From Ch67 sp964491665 (GTDB lineage Bacteria; Pseudomonadota; Gammaproteobacteria; Pseudomonadales; Ketobacteraceae), in assembly GCA_964491665.1 (NCBI GenBank), contig CAZBII010000013.1:1-50879 (forward strand): DNA of 50,879 bases. The letters are read 5' to 3'. Positions within the stretch are counted from its first letter, which is position 1, and every line of letters begins with the position of its first letter. The position numbers were made by a program, and so were the translations under genes. The notes under the pieces are model-generated. The model did no database searches. It worked only from the letters and a program-made list of their open reading frames with translations, and had not been told where the DNA came from. Positions 42,624 to 50,879 of the stretch are shown here, in pieces.

Positions 42624-43949
42624 TTATTTGCCCCCCACTTTCATCGAAACCAGCAGAATGGAACCGGTCTGGATATTGCCGCGCGGATCGATATCCGTGC
42701 CCACGCCCACCAGATCCGCAAACAGGTTTTTCAGATTGCCGGCGATGGTGATTTCGGACACCGGATACTGGATCACGCCGTTCTCCACCCAGAATCCCGC
42801 TGCGCCACGGGAATAGTCACCGGTTACGATATTCACACCCTGCCCCATTACGTCCGTCACCAGCAATCCGGTGTGCATCTGCCGGAGCAGCTCATCCAGC
42901 GAATGAGTTGCCGAGCAGCGCACGTTGCGCACGCCACCGGCATTGGCGGTGCTGCGCAATCCCAGTTTGCGGGCTGAATAGGTGCCCAGCACGTAGCTGG
43001 CCAGTTCACCATTCTGCACAAAGGATTTTTCTGCGGTGGGCAGGCCGTCGCCATCGATGGGCGCGCTGCCGGTTTCGCCGCGCAGCAATGGGTGCTCTGA
43101 AATGTTCATCCAGTCGGGAAAAATGCGGCTGTGCAGCGCGCCTTCCAGAAACGAAGAATGGCGATACAGATTGCCGCCGGAAATCGCCGCGATGCAGTGT
43201 CCCAGCAAGCCGCCGGCAATCTCCGCCGCGAACAGCACCGGCACATCGCAGGTGGCAATGGTGCGACTGCCCAGACGACGAGCGGCCCGTTCCGCCGCTT
43301 TGGCGCCAATGCTCTCCACTGCCGGCAGCAAGGTCTGATTGCGCTGGCTGAACGACCAGCCGCCGCGTTCCATCTTGCCGTCCTGCTCTGCAATCAGCGC
43401 GCAGCTCACCGCATGCCGACTTTGCGGATACACCACCACCAGCCCGTGGCTGTTGCCGTAACCACGCAGGGATTCGCCGCTGGCCACGGTGGCGCCGTCA
43501 CTGTTGCGAATGGTCGGGTGAGCCTGCAGCCCCGCCGCTTCACAGCGCTGCGCCAGTTCAATGGCCTGCTGCGGCTGCAAAGACCAGGGATGATAGAGAT
43601 CCAGATCGGGAATGACGCGCGCCATCAGGTCGGCGTCGGCCAGGCCGCTGCAATCGTCTTCGGCCGTGTAGTGGGCGATATCCAGCGCGGCCTGCACGGT
43701 CTGCGCAATGGCATCCGCACTGAAATCACTGGTGGACGCATGGCCCTTGCGCTGACCCCGGTACACCGTGACCGCAAAGCCGTGATTGCGGGTGAACTCC
43801 ACCTTGTCCACCGCGCCCTGCCGCACCGACGCCAGCAGCCCCTGGTCCTGATACACCCCCACTTCCGCCGTAGCGCCAGCTTTTTTTGCCAATTCAAGCG
43901 CCTGCGCAATCTTGTCCTGCAACGACTGCTGTTCGGGGGTAATGCTCAT
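42624..43949 (-). CDS. pmbA: PmbA/TldE metalloprotease subunit
   Basis: This 441-residue protein is one half of the TldD/TldE heterodimeric protease, which matures modified peptides such as microcin B17 and degrades CcdA in Escherichia coli. TldE itself has no HExxxH site. The family is recognised by GAVDKVEFTRNHGFAVTVYRG near residue 46, an acidic patch and the C-terminal SAPIDGDGLPTAEKSFVQNG. A late segment reads IVTGDYSRGAAGFWVENG. The start at 43949 was chosen because the long frame beyond it overlaps darP on the other strand. The partner tldD lies 0.6 kb away on the same strand, separated by the oppositely oriented darP. Confidence 0.95.
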   Translation of the reverse strand: MSITPEQQSLQDKIAQALELAKKAGATAEVGVYQDQGLLASVRQGAVDKVEFTRNHGFAVTVYRGQRKGHASTSDFSADAIAQTVQAALDIAHYTAEDDCSGLADADLMARVIPDLDLYHPWSLQPQQAIELAQRCEAAGLQAHPTIRNSDGATVASGESLRGYGNSHGLVVVYPQSRHAVSCALIAEQDGKMERGGWSFSQRNQTLLPAVESIGAKAAERAARRLGSRTIATCDVPVLFAAEIAGGLLGHCIAAISGGNLYRHSSFLEGALHSRIFPDWMNISEHPLLRGETGSAPIDGDGLPTAEKSFVQNGELASYVLGTYSARKLGLRSTANAGGVRNVRCSATHSLDELLRQMHTGLLVTDVMGQGVNIVTGDYSRGAAGFWVENGVIQYPVSEITIAGNLKNLFADLVGVGTDIDPRGNIQTGSILLVSMKVGGK

Positions 43950-44036
43950 CGGTGGGGAATCCTTCTCATGGGCTTGCAAATGGGGTCGTATGCTATGATA
44001 GCCGCTTATTTCCGCAACCTGCGACAGATCCACACC

Positions 44037-44573
44037 ATGATCGATTACGACCAGTACGACGACGCCGAAGAAGACCGCCGCCCCAGCAAGGGCCAGCTCA
44101 AGCGTGAAACGGAGCACCTGCAGGCGGTGGGCGAAAAACTGCTGACGCTGTCCGACGCGCAGCTGGCGAAACTGCCGCTTACCGACAAGCTGATTGCCGC
44201 ACTGGAAGAGGCCAAGCGCATCAAGCCGCGCACCGAGGCGCTGCGCCGGCACAAGCAGTACATCGGCAAGATCATCCGCGAGGCCGACACCGCCACCATC
44301 GAAGCGCGCATCAACGAATTTGAAAACCAGCATTCCCTGAACACGCGGCAGTTTCACGATCTGGAAAAATTGCGCGACACGCTGGTGAACGGCGACAACA
44401 ATGCCATCGGCGATGTGCTGGCGCGTTTTCCCGACGCGGATTCACCCAGGCTGCGCCAGCTGGTGCAGAACGCGAAAAAGGAACGGGACCAGAATCTGGC
44501 GCATCCCGACAAGACCGAGAACACCCACGGCCGCAAGCTGTTCCGCTATCTGCGGGAGCTGCACAACATCTAG
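44037..44573 (+). CDS. darP: DarP (YjgA, DUF615) ribosome biogenesis factor
   Basis: The 178-residue protein is rich in charged residues and largely helical. Family features are the N-terminal PSKGQLKRETEHLQAVGEKL, a central IKPRTEALRRHKQYIGKIIR and the C-terminal KLFRYLRELHNI. In Escherichia coli it joins the late assembly of the 50S ribosomal subunit. The gene is head-to-head with pmbA and convergent with tldD, with which it shares the tetranucleotide CTAG (44570-44573) for both stop codons. The arrangement with pmbA and tldD is common in gammaproteobacteria. Confidence 0.95.
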   Translation: MIDYDQYDDAEEDRRPSKGQLKRETEHLQAVGEKLLTLSDAQLAKLPLTDKLIAALEEAKRIKPRTEALRRHKQYIGKIIREADTATIEARINEFENQHSLNTRQFHDLEKLRDTLVNGDNNAIGDVLARFPDADSPRLRQLVQNAKKERDQNLAHPDKTENTHGRKLFRYLRELHNI

Positions 44574-46015
44574 CGGGTGCCTCCCACGGTCAGCTCATCG
44601 ATTTTCAGCGTGGGCTGACCGACGCCCACCGGCACCGACTGGCCATCCTTGCCGCAGGTGCCCACGCCCCGATCCAGTGCCAGATCGTGGCCCAGCATCG
44701 ACACTTTCGACAGCACGTCCGGCCCGTTGCCAATCAGGGTGGCGCCCTTCACCGGCCGCGTTACCCTGCCGTCTTCAATCAGGTAAGCCTCGCTGGCGGC
44801 GAACGTGAATTTGCCAGAGGTGATGTCGACCTGGCCGCCACCGAAATTCACCGCATACAGCCCTTTCTTCACGGAGCGGATGATGTCGGCAGGATCGTCC
44901 TGGCCCGGCAGCAAATAGGTGTTGGTCATGCGCGGCATGGGCAGGTGCGCGTAGGATTCGCGGCGACCATTGCCGGTGAGCGGCTGGTGCATCAGGCGCG
45001 CGTTGAGCTTGTCCTGCATGTAGCCGCGCAGCACACCTTTTTCCACCAGGGTTGTGTACGCGGTGGGCGTGCCCTCGTCGTCGATGGACAGGGAACCGCG
45101 CAGATTTGGCAGCGTGCCGTCATCCACAATCGTGCACAGGGACGATGCCACGGATGTGCCCACCCGGCCGGAATAGTTCGACGTGCCCTTGCGGTTGAAA
45201 TCGCCTTCCAGGCCGTGTCCCACTGCTTCGTGCAGCAGCACGCCGGGCCAGCCGGCACCGACCACCACCGGCATGGTGCCGGCGGGCGCGTCTTCCGCTT
45301 CCAGATTCACCTGCGCCATGCGCACCGCTTCCTGCGCGTAAAAACGGGCGGTCGCGGGATCAAACAGTTCATAACCGCAACGACCGCCGCCACCGCAGCT
45401 GCCGCGCTCGCGTCGGCCGTTGTGCTGCAGGATCACCGACACACTCAGGCGCACCAGCGGCCGCACATCCGCCGCCAGAGTGCCGTCGCTGGCCATGACC
45501 AGCATGTGCGTCCACGAACCGGCCAGCGTCACACTCACGTCCACCACGCGGGGATCGGCCTGCCGCGCCAGCGTATCCACCGTTTGCAGCAGCTGCACTT
45601 TCTGATCGCGGCTGAGCGTGTCGAGCGGATTGCTGCCGGCATACAGCGGCAGCGAAATGCGCGGTGCCAAAGTCTGAATCACACCACCGTTGCCCTGCGC
45701 CACCGACGCGGCTGCCTGCGCCGCCCGGTCAATGGCATTGAGATCGATCTGGTCGGAATAGGAAAAGCCGGACTTTTCCTGACACAGTGCGCGCACGCCT
45801 ACTCCGCCGCCGACACTGTAACTGCCATCCTTCACGCGACCTTCTTCCAGACTCCAGGATTCACTCACGCTGCGCTGGAAATACAGGTCGGCAAAATCGG
45901 CACCGCGCGCCAGCATGGTTTCCAGCACGCAGGACAGCTGTTGTGCATCCAGCGCCGCCGGTTGCCAGAGCGATTGCTGCGCCGTTGTCAGTAACGAATC
46001 GGAAGTTGCGTTCAT
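44570..46015 (-). CDS. tldD: TldD metalloprotease
   Basis: The 481-residue protein is the catalytic subunit of the TldD/TldE protease. The zinc-binding HExxxH motif is present as LLHEAVGHGLEGDFNRKGTS near residue 260. The glycine-rich RRERGSCGGGGRCGYE stretch near 200 and the ending LKIDELTVGGTR are family features. The ATG overlaps the stop of the nitrilase-family gene (ATGA, 46012-46015), so the two are translationally coupled in the yhdP-nit-tldD operon. The stop overlaps that of darP on the other strand. The length is standard. Confidence 0.97.
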   Translation of the reverse strand: MNATSDSLLTTAQQSLWQPAALDAQQLSCVLETMLARGADFADLYFQRSVSESWSLEEGRVKDGSYSVGGGVGVRALCQEKSGFSYSDQIDLNAIDRAAQAAASVAQGNGGVIQTLAPRISLPLYAGSNPLDTLSRDQKVQLLQTVDTLARQADPRVVDVSVTLAGSWTHMLVMASDGTLAADVRPLVRLSVSVILQHNGRRERGSCGGGGRCGYELFDPATARFYAQEAVRMAQVNLEAEDAPAGTMPVVVGAGWPGVLLHEAVGHGLEGDFNRKGTSNYSGRVGTSVASSLCTIVDDGTLPNLRGSLSIDDEGTPTAYTTLVEKGVLRGYMQDKLNARLMHQPLTGNGRRESYAHLPMPRMTNTYLLPGQDDPADIIRSVKKGLYAVNFGGGQVDITSGKFTFAASEAYLIEDGRVTRPVKGATLIGNGPDVLSKVSMLGHDLALDRGVGTCGKDGQSVPVGVGQPTLKIDELTVGGTR

Positions 46016-46860
46016 GGTTTGGGTACCGCCTGAAACCGTTTGTGTTGGGCGATGGGCATGCCGCTGCGCACGCTGTGCAGGATGTCGCTGTCCATGTCGG
46101 CGATGATGACGCCGGGGCCGGCTTCGGTCTGCTGCGCCAGCACATGGCCCCACGGATCAATGATCATGGAATGGCCCCAGGTGGTGCGCTTGGCGGAATG
46201 CACGCCGCCCTGCCCCGGCGCAATCACATAGCACTGGGTTTCGATGGCACGGGCGCGCAGCAAAACGTCCCAGTGGGCTTCGCCAGTGCGTGCGGTGAAC
46301 GCCGACGGCACCGTGAAAAAATCCGCGCCCTGCTGCTGCAACAGGCTGAACAGTTCGGGAAAGCGCAGATCGTAGCAGACCGTCATGCCCAACTTGCCGA
46401 AGGGCGTTGTCGCCAGCACCGGTGTGTCGCCCGGCTCGATGGTGGCGGATTCGCGGTACTGGCCCTGCGCGTCGCCCACCAGCACATCGAACAGGTGAAT
46501 CTTGTCGTAACGCGCCGCCGTTTCACCCTGCGGATTCACCAGCACCGACGCCGCGCGCACACGCCAGCCGGCGACAGCACTGCCATCCGGTCGTGTACGT
46601 TTGGGCAGTGTGCCGCCCTGAATCCACAGATTGAGTTCCCGCGCCATGCGCGCCAGAAACTGCGTGAAGATCCCGCTGCGGTTTTCCTCGTCGCCCCAGC
46701 GACACAGGTTGTCGCTGTCGAGCACGGCGAAATTTTCCGGCAACGCGACGAACTGCGCGCCCTGCTCCGCCGCCTGCCGCAGCAGCTGTTCGGCGCTTTT
46801 CAGGTTGGCGTCCACATCAAAGGTGCTCACCATCTGCAGGGCGGCAACGCGGGTTTTCAT
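46012..46860 (-). CDS. Nitrilase-superfamily amidase (Nit1-like, probable deaminated glutathione amidase)
   Basis: The 282-residue carbon-nitrogen hydrolase has the complete catalytic triad: Glu42 in ALPENFAVL, Lys120 in RYDKIHLFD and Cys162 in TVCYDLRFPEL. The HLFD motif and overall pattern match the Nit1/NitFhit branch, whose members hydrolyse deaminated glutathione as metabolite repair; this assignment is by family only. The start overlaps the yhdP stop (ATGA, 46857-46860), and its own stop overlaps the tldD start. This yhdP-nit-tldD order is conserved in pseudomonads and relatives. Confidence 0.93.
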   Translation of the reverse strand: MKTRVAALQMVSTFDVDANLKSAEQLLRQAAEQGAQFVALPENFAVLDSDNLCRWGDEENRSGIFTQFLARMARELNLWIQGGTLPKRTRPDGSAVAGWRVRAASVLVNPQGETAARYDKIHLFDVLVGDAQGQYRESATIEPGDTPVLATTPFGKLGMTVCYDLRFPELFSLLQQQGADFFTVPSAFTARTGEAHWDVLLRARAIETQCYVIAPGQGGVHSAKRTTWGHSMIIDPWGHVLAQQTEAGPGVIIADMDSDILHSVRSGMPIAQHKRFQAVPKP

Positions 46861-49800
46861 GGTGGTTTCTCTCCGGGAGAAGTCGGTGACGGTGCTGTCG
46901 CAGGCTTGTCGCCACCCATGACCACGTCCCGCACCTGACGCGGGATGATGTTGAGCAGGTCCATGACTTCGACCTTGGGATCATCAAAACTGCCAGTGAC
47001 CTTGTATTTGATGGTGGTGAGCTTGTCGAACTGGTTGCCCAGCACTTTCTCGATCACATACACCGTGGCCGCCGCCGGCACACCGCCAATCGCCGCCGCC
47101 GGTAGCACCAGATTGCGCGTCACCGGCACCGTCACGTTCATCACCATGTCCAGTTCGCTGGAATGCAGGTTGATGTCGCCCGTGGTCTGCAGCTTGATGG
47201 CGGGGCTGTCCAGATTCACCTTCTTCACATGCATCAGGCCGTTGTCCAGCCGCGCGCTGGCATCGATATGGTCATACACCATCTGGCCGTCGCTGAGATC
47301 CTTGAAATCCAGCTGCAGGCGGCGCGTCAGCGTTTCAAAATTGAGTGCGCCCCAGAACTTGCCGACCACACCGGATTTCACGTTGTAGAACTCGCCGTTT
47401 TCGACGCGGACATTGACCTTGCCCTGCGCGCGCTTGAGCGAAAATTCAAACGGCGCACCGGGCCAGGAAAGGTCCAGGTTGCCGGCCATCTGTTTACTGC
47501 CCAGCGTCGGCGTGCTGCCCCAGGCGCGCATGACATCCGCAATGTTGGTGGAATTGAAATCGCCTTTTATCTGCACCGAGCGCGCGCCGTTGTTGTCGAG
47601 CCACTTGCCGCCGCCTTTCAGCGCAACACTGCGCACCTGCACGTTGATGTCGTTCAGCAGCATGCCTTCGGGGGAACGCTGCAGACCCAGCGCCCAGCGC
47701 CCGAAACTGCCGTCGCCCAGCTGCAGGTCGTTGATCACCAGCCGCGTATTGGGCAGCGAGAACGGCGACAGGTTGCTGGGCACCCATACGTCCTCTTCGG
47801 CTTCATCCTCGTCTTCCGGCAGCCGCACATAATCCAGATTCACCAGCACGGGCCGGTCCTGCGCCGTGAAATGCCGGCTGCCACGGAACACATATTCGGG
47901 CACTTCGGCGCTGCCGGCGATGCTGTCGCCGCTCAGTTTCACCTGCCACTGATTCTGCTGCCGTCCCAGCTCGATCTGCAACGCACCGAGTTTTTTCCCG
48001 CTCACCACCAGCTCATCGATACGCAGGCGGGAATCATCCAGCAACGTCATGCGCGAGGCGTCGAGATTTTCCCGATACTGGTCAGACGCAGTGCTGACCC
48101 GTTCCAGCACCGGTTGCCACTGCTCCACATCCAGTGCCGGCACGCGGCCTTGCACACGGAAAATATTGGCGTCCGGCAGAATGGCTTTGCCGGCACCCAG
48201 CATCAGCACGCCTTTCTGCAACGCGCCCTTGCGCCGCTGCAGCGACAGTTCGAACAGATCGTCATAGCGCACGCTGAACAGCGCCGGCTCGCGGTTGATG
48301 GACTGCCACACCCGGAATTCGCGCGCGGATTTCGCAGTCTTGCCAAACGGCGCCGGCAGATCCACTGCCGTGCCTTTCAGACGCGACGTCACGTTCAGAT
48401 AACCGTGCAGATGCTTTTTCGCCTCGCCGGTGGGCACGCGCAGTTCCACCTGATAGTCCAGCGCACCGGACAGCGGCGCCAACGCCGACAGCTTCAGCCA
48501 GTTCTGCAGCTCGGCCACCTGGGCCTTGCCTTTCAGATCCAGCTCGATGGTCTGGCCGCCCTGTTTGAGCTTGCGGGTGGACAGGCTGCCGGCAATGGGT
48601 CCGGCGAAGGAAGTGCCCGCCAGTTGCGGCGCCGACAGCCCCTGCTCCAGATCGAAATGCACGCCGGTATTGAGGCCGGACACCTGCAGTTTCTGGCTGT
48701 GCAGATCGAAGGTGCCGTCCTGCACTTTCACATCCACATCCACGGCGGTTTTGCGCTCGCCCTTGTCCAGCGGCACCGCCAGCGCCAGATCCACCGCCAT
48801 GCCACCCTGCAGATCCATGTCCTGGATGATGTCGCCCACCATGTCCGCCAGCGGTGTTTTCTGCAGGATGTCAAAGCCGGCTTCGGCGCGCCCTTCGGTC
48901 TGCGTGTCGACATAGAGGAAATGCTGCTGGCCCGCCGGCACGCTGGGCACGGTGACGGTGGCGTTGTGCAGGGTCTGCTGGAAGTACTCGCCTTTCGCCG
49001 CCGCACCGAACACCGCGCCACGATCGACAATCACGTCGGCATCCAGATTGCGCACCGGCTCGGTCCAGTCCGGCAGAAAACGCAGCGCGGCATCGTGCAC
49101 GGTGAAACCCAGCAGCACGCGCCGGTCGTGCACATGGTCCGGCCCCAGCGCGCCGTGCACAACAATATCGCCCCGCGCCAGACGTCCGGACAGAATACCC
49201 TCGTCCAGCCACTTCAGCAGATTGGGCGGAATGATGCCGGCCGGCAGATAACGGGATTTCTTTTCCGCGTCAATGTCACGCAGGGTGGACTGCAATGCCA
49301 TGAACGGCGGCTGCGTGGTGTCGGCAGGAAAATGCAGCGAGAACTGGGTGGCGCTACGCATGTCGTCGCTGTGGATGCGCAACAGACTGCTCTGCAGGTT
49401 GAGGCCATCGTCCTGCTTGCGCAGCGCCAGCGTGCCGTCCGTGCGGGTCAGCACCAGCGTGTCGCGAAACAGGTAGGGATAATTCAGTTCCAGATAATCA
49501 TCATCGAACTGCACCAGCAGCAGATCCTTCTGGCCACTGAGTGCCACATCCAGATCGCGCAGGCCCGGATATTTTTCCCAGGCGCGGGTGCTGAACTGGC
49601 GCAATTCCGCCGTGAAGCGATAGTCCGCCAGCTGGTCTTCTTTCATCTGCAGCGCCAGTGCCAGACTGTGCAGACGGCCGCCTGGACGCACTTCCTTCAA
49701 GGTCTGGTACAACTTGCTGTCCGCCGGCTGCAGTGCCAGGAAATAGTTCAGCCAGGGCGTGATCTCGGCGTCATCCAGCGCGATGGCATAACGCTGCCCA

Positions 49801-50843
49801 GCATCGGTCTGCGCCGTATGCGACACGCGCAACTCCTGCGGCTCCCACACAAAACTGGGCGTCACCATGCGCAGGTTTTCCACCCCCAGATTCCAGGCGC
49901 CGTCATCGCCCGCCTGCCAGCGCGCCACGCCCGACAGGGTTTTCACCCGCGGTGGCTGCACCTCGTTGCTGCCGCTGAGATTGAAATCATGAATGCTGAA
50001 ACGGCTGGTGGCGTCCACCAGTCTGCCGTTGCGGAACTGCAGCCAGCTTTCGCTGCCACCCTGCATGCTTTCCAGAGTGAGATTGCGGAAACGGCGCTGC
50101 TCCGGCGGAATCCACGGCAGCCAGTCGGCAAAGCCGGCATCCAGATAGACATCGCCGCTCAGCGAGCCCTGCTGCAACAGACTGCCGCGCACCTGCGCTT
50201 TCAGATCAAAGGAAAGATTGCTGGGACCGCGCAGCGTGACACGGCCCGTGGCGTAGCGGCGCACCTTGCCGGACTCGATCTGCAGCTGCTGCACCGACAG
50301 CGTCACGTCCTGCGCATACAGGCCTTTCAGCTGCAGCAGGCTGTCGGTGAGGGAAAGACGGGGCTGGCGCGACACCAGATCGGCAATGTCGTTGAGGTTG
50401 AGCGGGCCGGACGCACTGCGCTGTTCCTGCGTCAGGCCCTCGACTTCCATGCGGCCATCGCGCTTCACCAGCGTCAGGTTCAGGCCATCCACATTCAGGC
50501 GCAGACGCGGCTGACGCTGCAGCGCAGATTGCAGCAGCAGCACTTCCAGATCCACCGTTTTTGCCACGATGGCCGGTTCATGCTGCGGCGACTGGCTGAC
50601 CCGCAGATTGCCAATCTGGAAGCGCGGCGCCAGGCCTTTCCAGCTGCCGTTGATGTCATCAAATTCAATCTGCAGACCGGTCTGTCGCGACAGGAATTCC
50701 GCCACCGGTGCGCGCAGGTCGTGAATCTGGTACACCGTCTGCCGCGCAAGCCCCACCACCACGGCCACCAGCACCAACAGTGCCACAGCAGCCGCGATCA
50801 TCCACTTCAGCAATCCGGTGGCGACACGCTTTACCACGCGCAC
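46857..50843 (-). CDS. yhdP: YhdP, large AsmA-like envelope protein
   Basis: The 1,328-residue protein has one N-terminal transmembrane helix (MIAAAVALLVLVAVVVGLA) and a very long periplasmic part made of AsmA/TamB-like beta-strand repeats. YhdP spans the periplasm and, with TamB and YdbH, carries phospholipids to the outer membrane. Recognisable segments are QTGLQIEFDDINGSWKGLAP near residue 55 and the conserved C-terminal AsmA region with SWPGAPFEFSLKRAQGKVNV near 1,130. The likely start is GTG at 50843 (an in-frame stop lies at 50856-50858), so the gene is complete. It heads the operon with the nitrilase-family gene and tldD. Confidence 0.94.
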   Translation of the reverse strand: MRVVKRVATGLLKWMIAAAVALLVLVAVVVGLARQTVYQIHDLRAPVAEFLSRQTGLQIEFDDINGSWKGLAPRFQIGNLRVSQSPQHEPAIVAKTVDLEVLLLQSALQRQPRLRLNVDGLNLTLVKRDGRMEVEGLTQEQRSASGPLNLNDIADLVSRQPRLSLTDSLLQLKGLYAQDVTLSVQQLQIESGKVRRYATGRVTLRGPSNLSFDLKAQVRGSLLQQGSLSGDVYLDAGFADWLPWIPPEQRRFRNLTLESMQGGSESWLQFRNGRLVDATSRFSIHDFNLSGSNEVQPPRVKTLSGVARWQAGDDGAWNLGVENLRMVTPSFVWEPQELRVSHTAQTDAGQRYAIALDDAEITPWLNYFLALQPADSKLYQTLKEVRPGGRLHSLALALQMKEDQLADYRFTAELRQFSTRAWEKYPGLRDLDVALSGQKDLLLVQFDDDYLELNYPYLFRDTLVLTRTDGTLALRKQDDGLNLQSSLLRIHSDDMRSATQFSLHFPADTTQPPFMALQSTLRDIDAEKKSRYLPAGIIPPNLLKWLDEGILSGRLARGDIVVHGALGPDHVHDRRVLLGFTVHDAALRFLPDWTEPVRNLDADVIVDRGAVFGAAAKGEYFQQTLHNATVTVPSVPAGQQHFLYVDTQTEGRAEAGFDILQKTPLADMVGDIIQDMDLQGGMAVDLALAVPLDKGERKTAVDVDVKVQDGTFDLHSQKLQVSGLNTGVHFDLEQGLSAPQLAGTSFAGPIAGSLSTRKLKQGGQTIELDLKGKAQVAELQNWLKLSALAPLSGALDYQVELRVPTGEAKKHLHGYLNVTSRLKGTAVDLPAPFGKTAKSAREFRVWQSINREPALFSVRYDDLFELSLQRRKGALQKGVLMLGAGKAILPDANIFRVQGRVPALDVEQWQPVLERVSTASDQYRENLDASRMTLLDDSRLRIDELVVSGKKLGALQIELGRQQNQWQVKLSGDSIAGSAEVPEYVFRGSRHFTAQDRPVLVNLDYVRLPEDEDEAEEDVWVPSNLSPFSLPNTRLVINDLQLGDGSFGRWALGLQRSPEGMLLNDINVQVRSVALKGGGKWLDNNGARSVQIKGDFNSTNIADVMRAWGSTPTLGSKQMAGNLDLSWPGAPFEFSLKRAQGKVNVRVENGEFYNVKSGVVGKFWGALNFETLTRRLQLDFKDLSDGQMVYDHIDASARLDNGLMHVKKVNLDSPAIKLQTTGDINLHSSELDMVMNVTVPVTRNLVLPAAAIGGVPAAATVYVIEKVLGNQFDKLTTIKYKVTGSFDDPKVEVMDLLNIIPRQVRDVVMGGDKPATAPSPTSPGEKPP

Positions 50844-50879
50844 GCCCCGCAGTGTTCATCGTTACATGAGCACCACATC

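Overview
The window is GC-rich, densely packed proteobacterial chromosome and reads as a gammaproteobacterium. The strongest lineage clues are the cluster kdsD-kdsC-lptC-lptA-lptB-rpoN-hpf-ptsN-rapZ-ptsO, the divergent block mlaFEDB-ibaG-murA-hisG-hisD, and yhdP-nitrilase-tldD with yjgA (darP) and pmbA. A cytochrome cd1 nitrite reductase (nirS), nor accessory genes and a dissimilatory-type ATP sulfurylase (sat) point to a denitrifier that probably oxidises reduced sulfur. That lifestyle is inferred, because no dsr, apr or sox genes lie in the window.

Layout. Bases 1-7180 form a denitrification island: the 3' end of norQ, a small membrane protein and norD on the plus strand. Converging on them from the minus strand are a 52-residue membrane protein, a nirS carrying an extra N-terminal cytochrome c domain, a SET-domain protein and a FAD enzyme of the phytoene desaturase/HpnE type. 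A Dnr/FNR-type box precedes the nirS transcript. Bases 7291-16300 hold an alpha/beta hydrolase, zapG, an hsp20 gene behind a textbook heat-shock promoter, an LtaS-like envelope enzyme behind a possible Pho box, sat, a Nif3-family gene, a DegS/AlgW-type protease and an APC permease. Bases 16315-22971 are accessory: an RND/MMPL exporter, a cstA-yjiX pyruvate/peptide uptake pair, a GAF-EAL c-di-GMP phosphodiesterase, and a YjfB-family motility protein with a FliA (sigma-28) promoter.

Bases 23062-38660 are the conserved envelope and PTS-Ntr core. The minus strand carries hisD, hisG, murA, ibaG and mlaBDEF, with no mlaC. The plus strand carries KDO synthesis, LPS transport, sigma-54, ribosome hibernation and nitrogen-PTS genes, followed by mgtE and sodB. 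Bases 38881-42519 hold the most unusual structure: a tandemly duplicated two-gene module (outer-membrane porin plus small PstS-like periplasmic protein). The two porin genes match base for base, while the partner genes and all flanking DNA have diverged. From 42624 to the end lie pmbA, darP, tldD, a nitrilase-family gene and the giant AsmA-like yhdP.

No rRNA, tRNA, CRISPR array, integrase or transposase was recognised. The longest stretch without a gene is just under 300 bases (18649-18946). All positions, identities and motif matches were read by eye; no alignment or database search was run.
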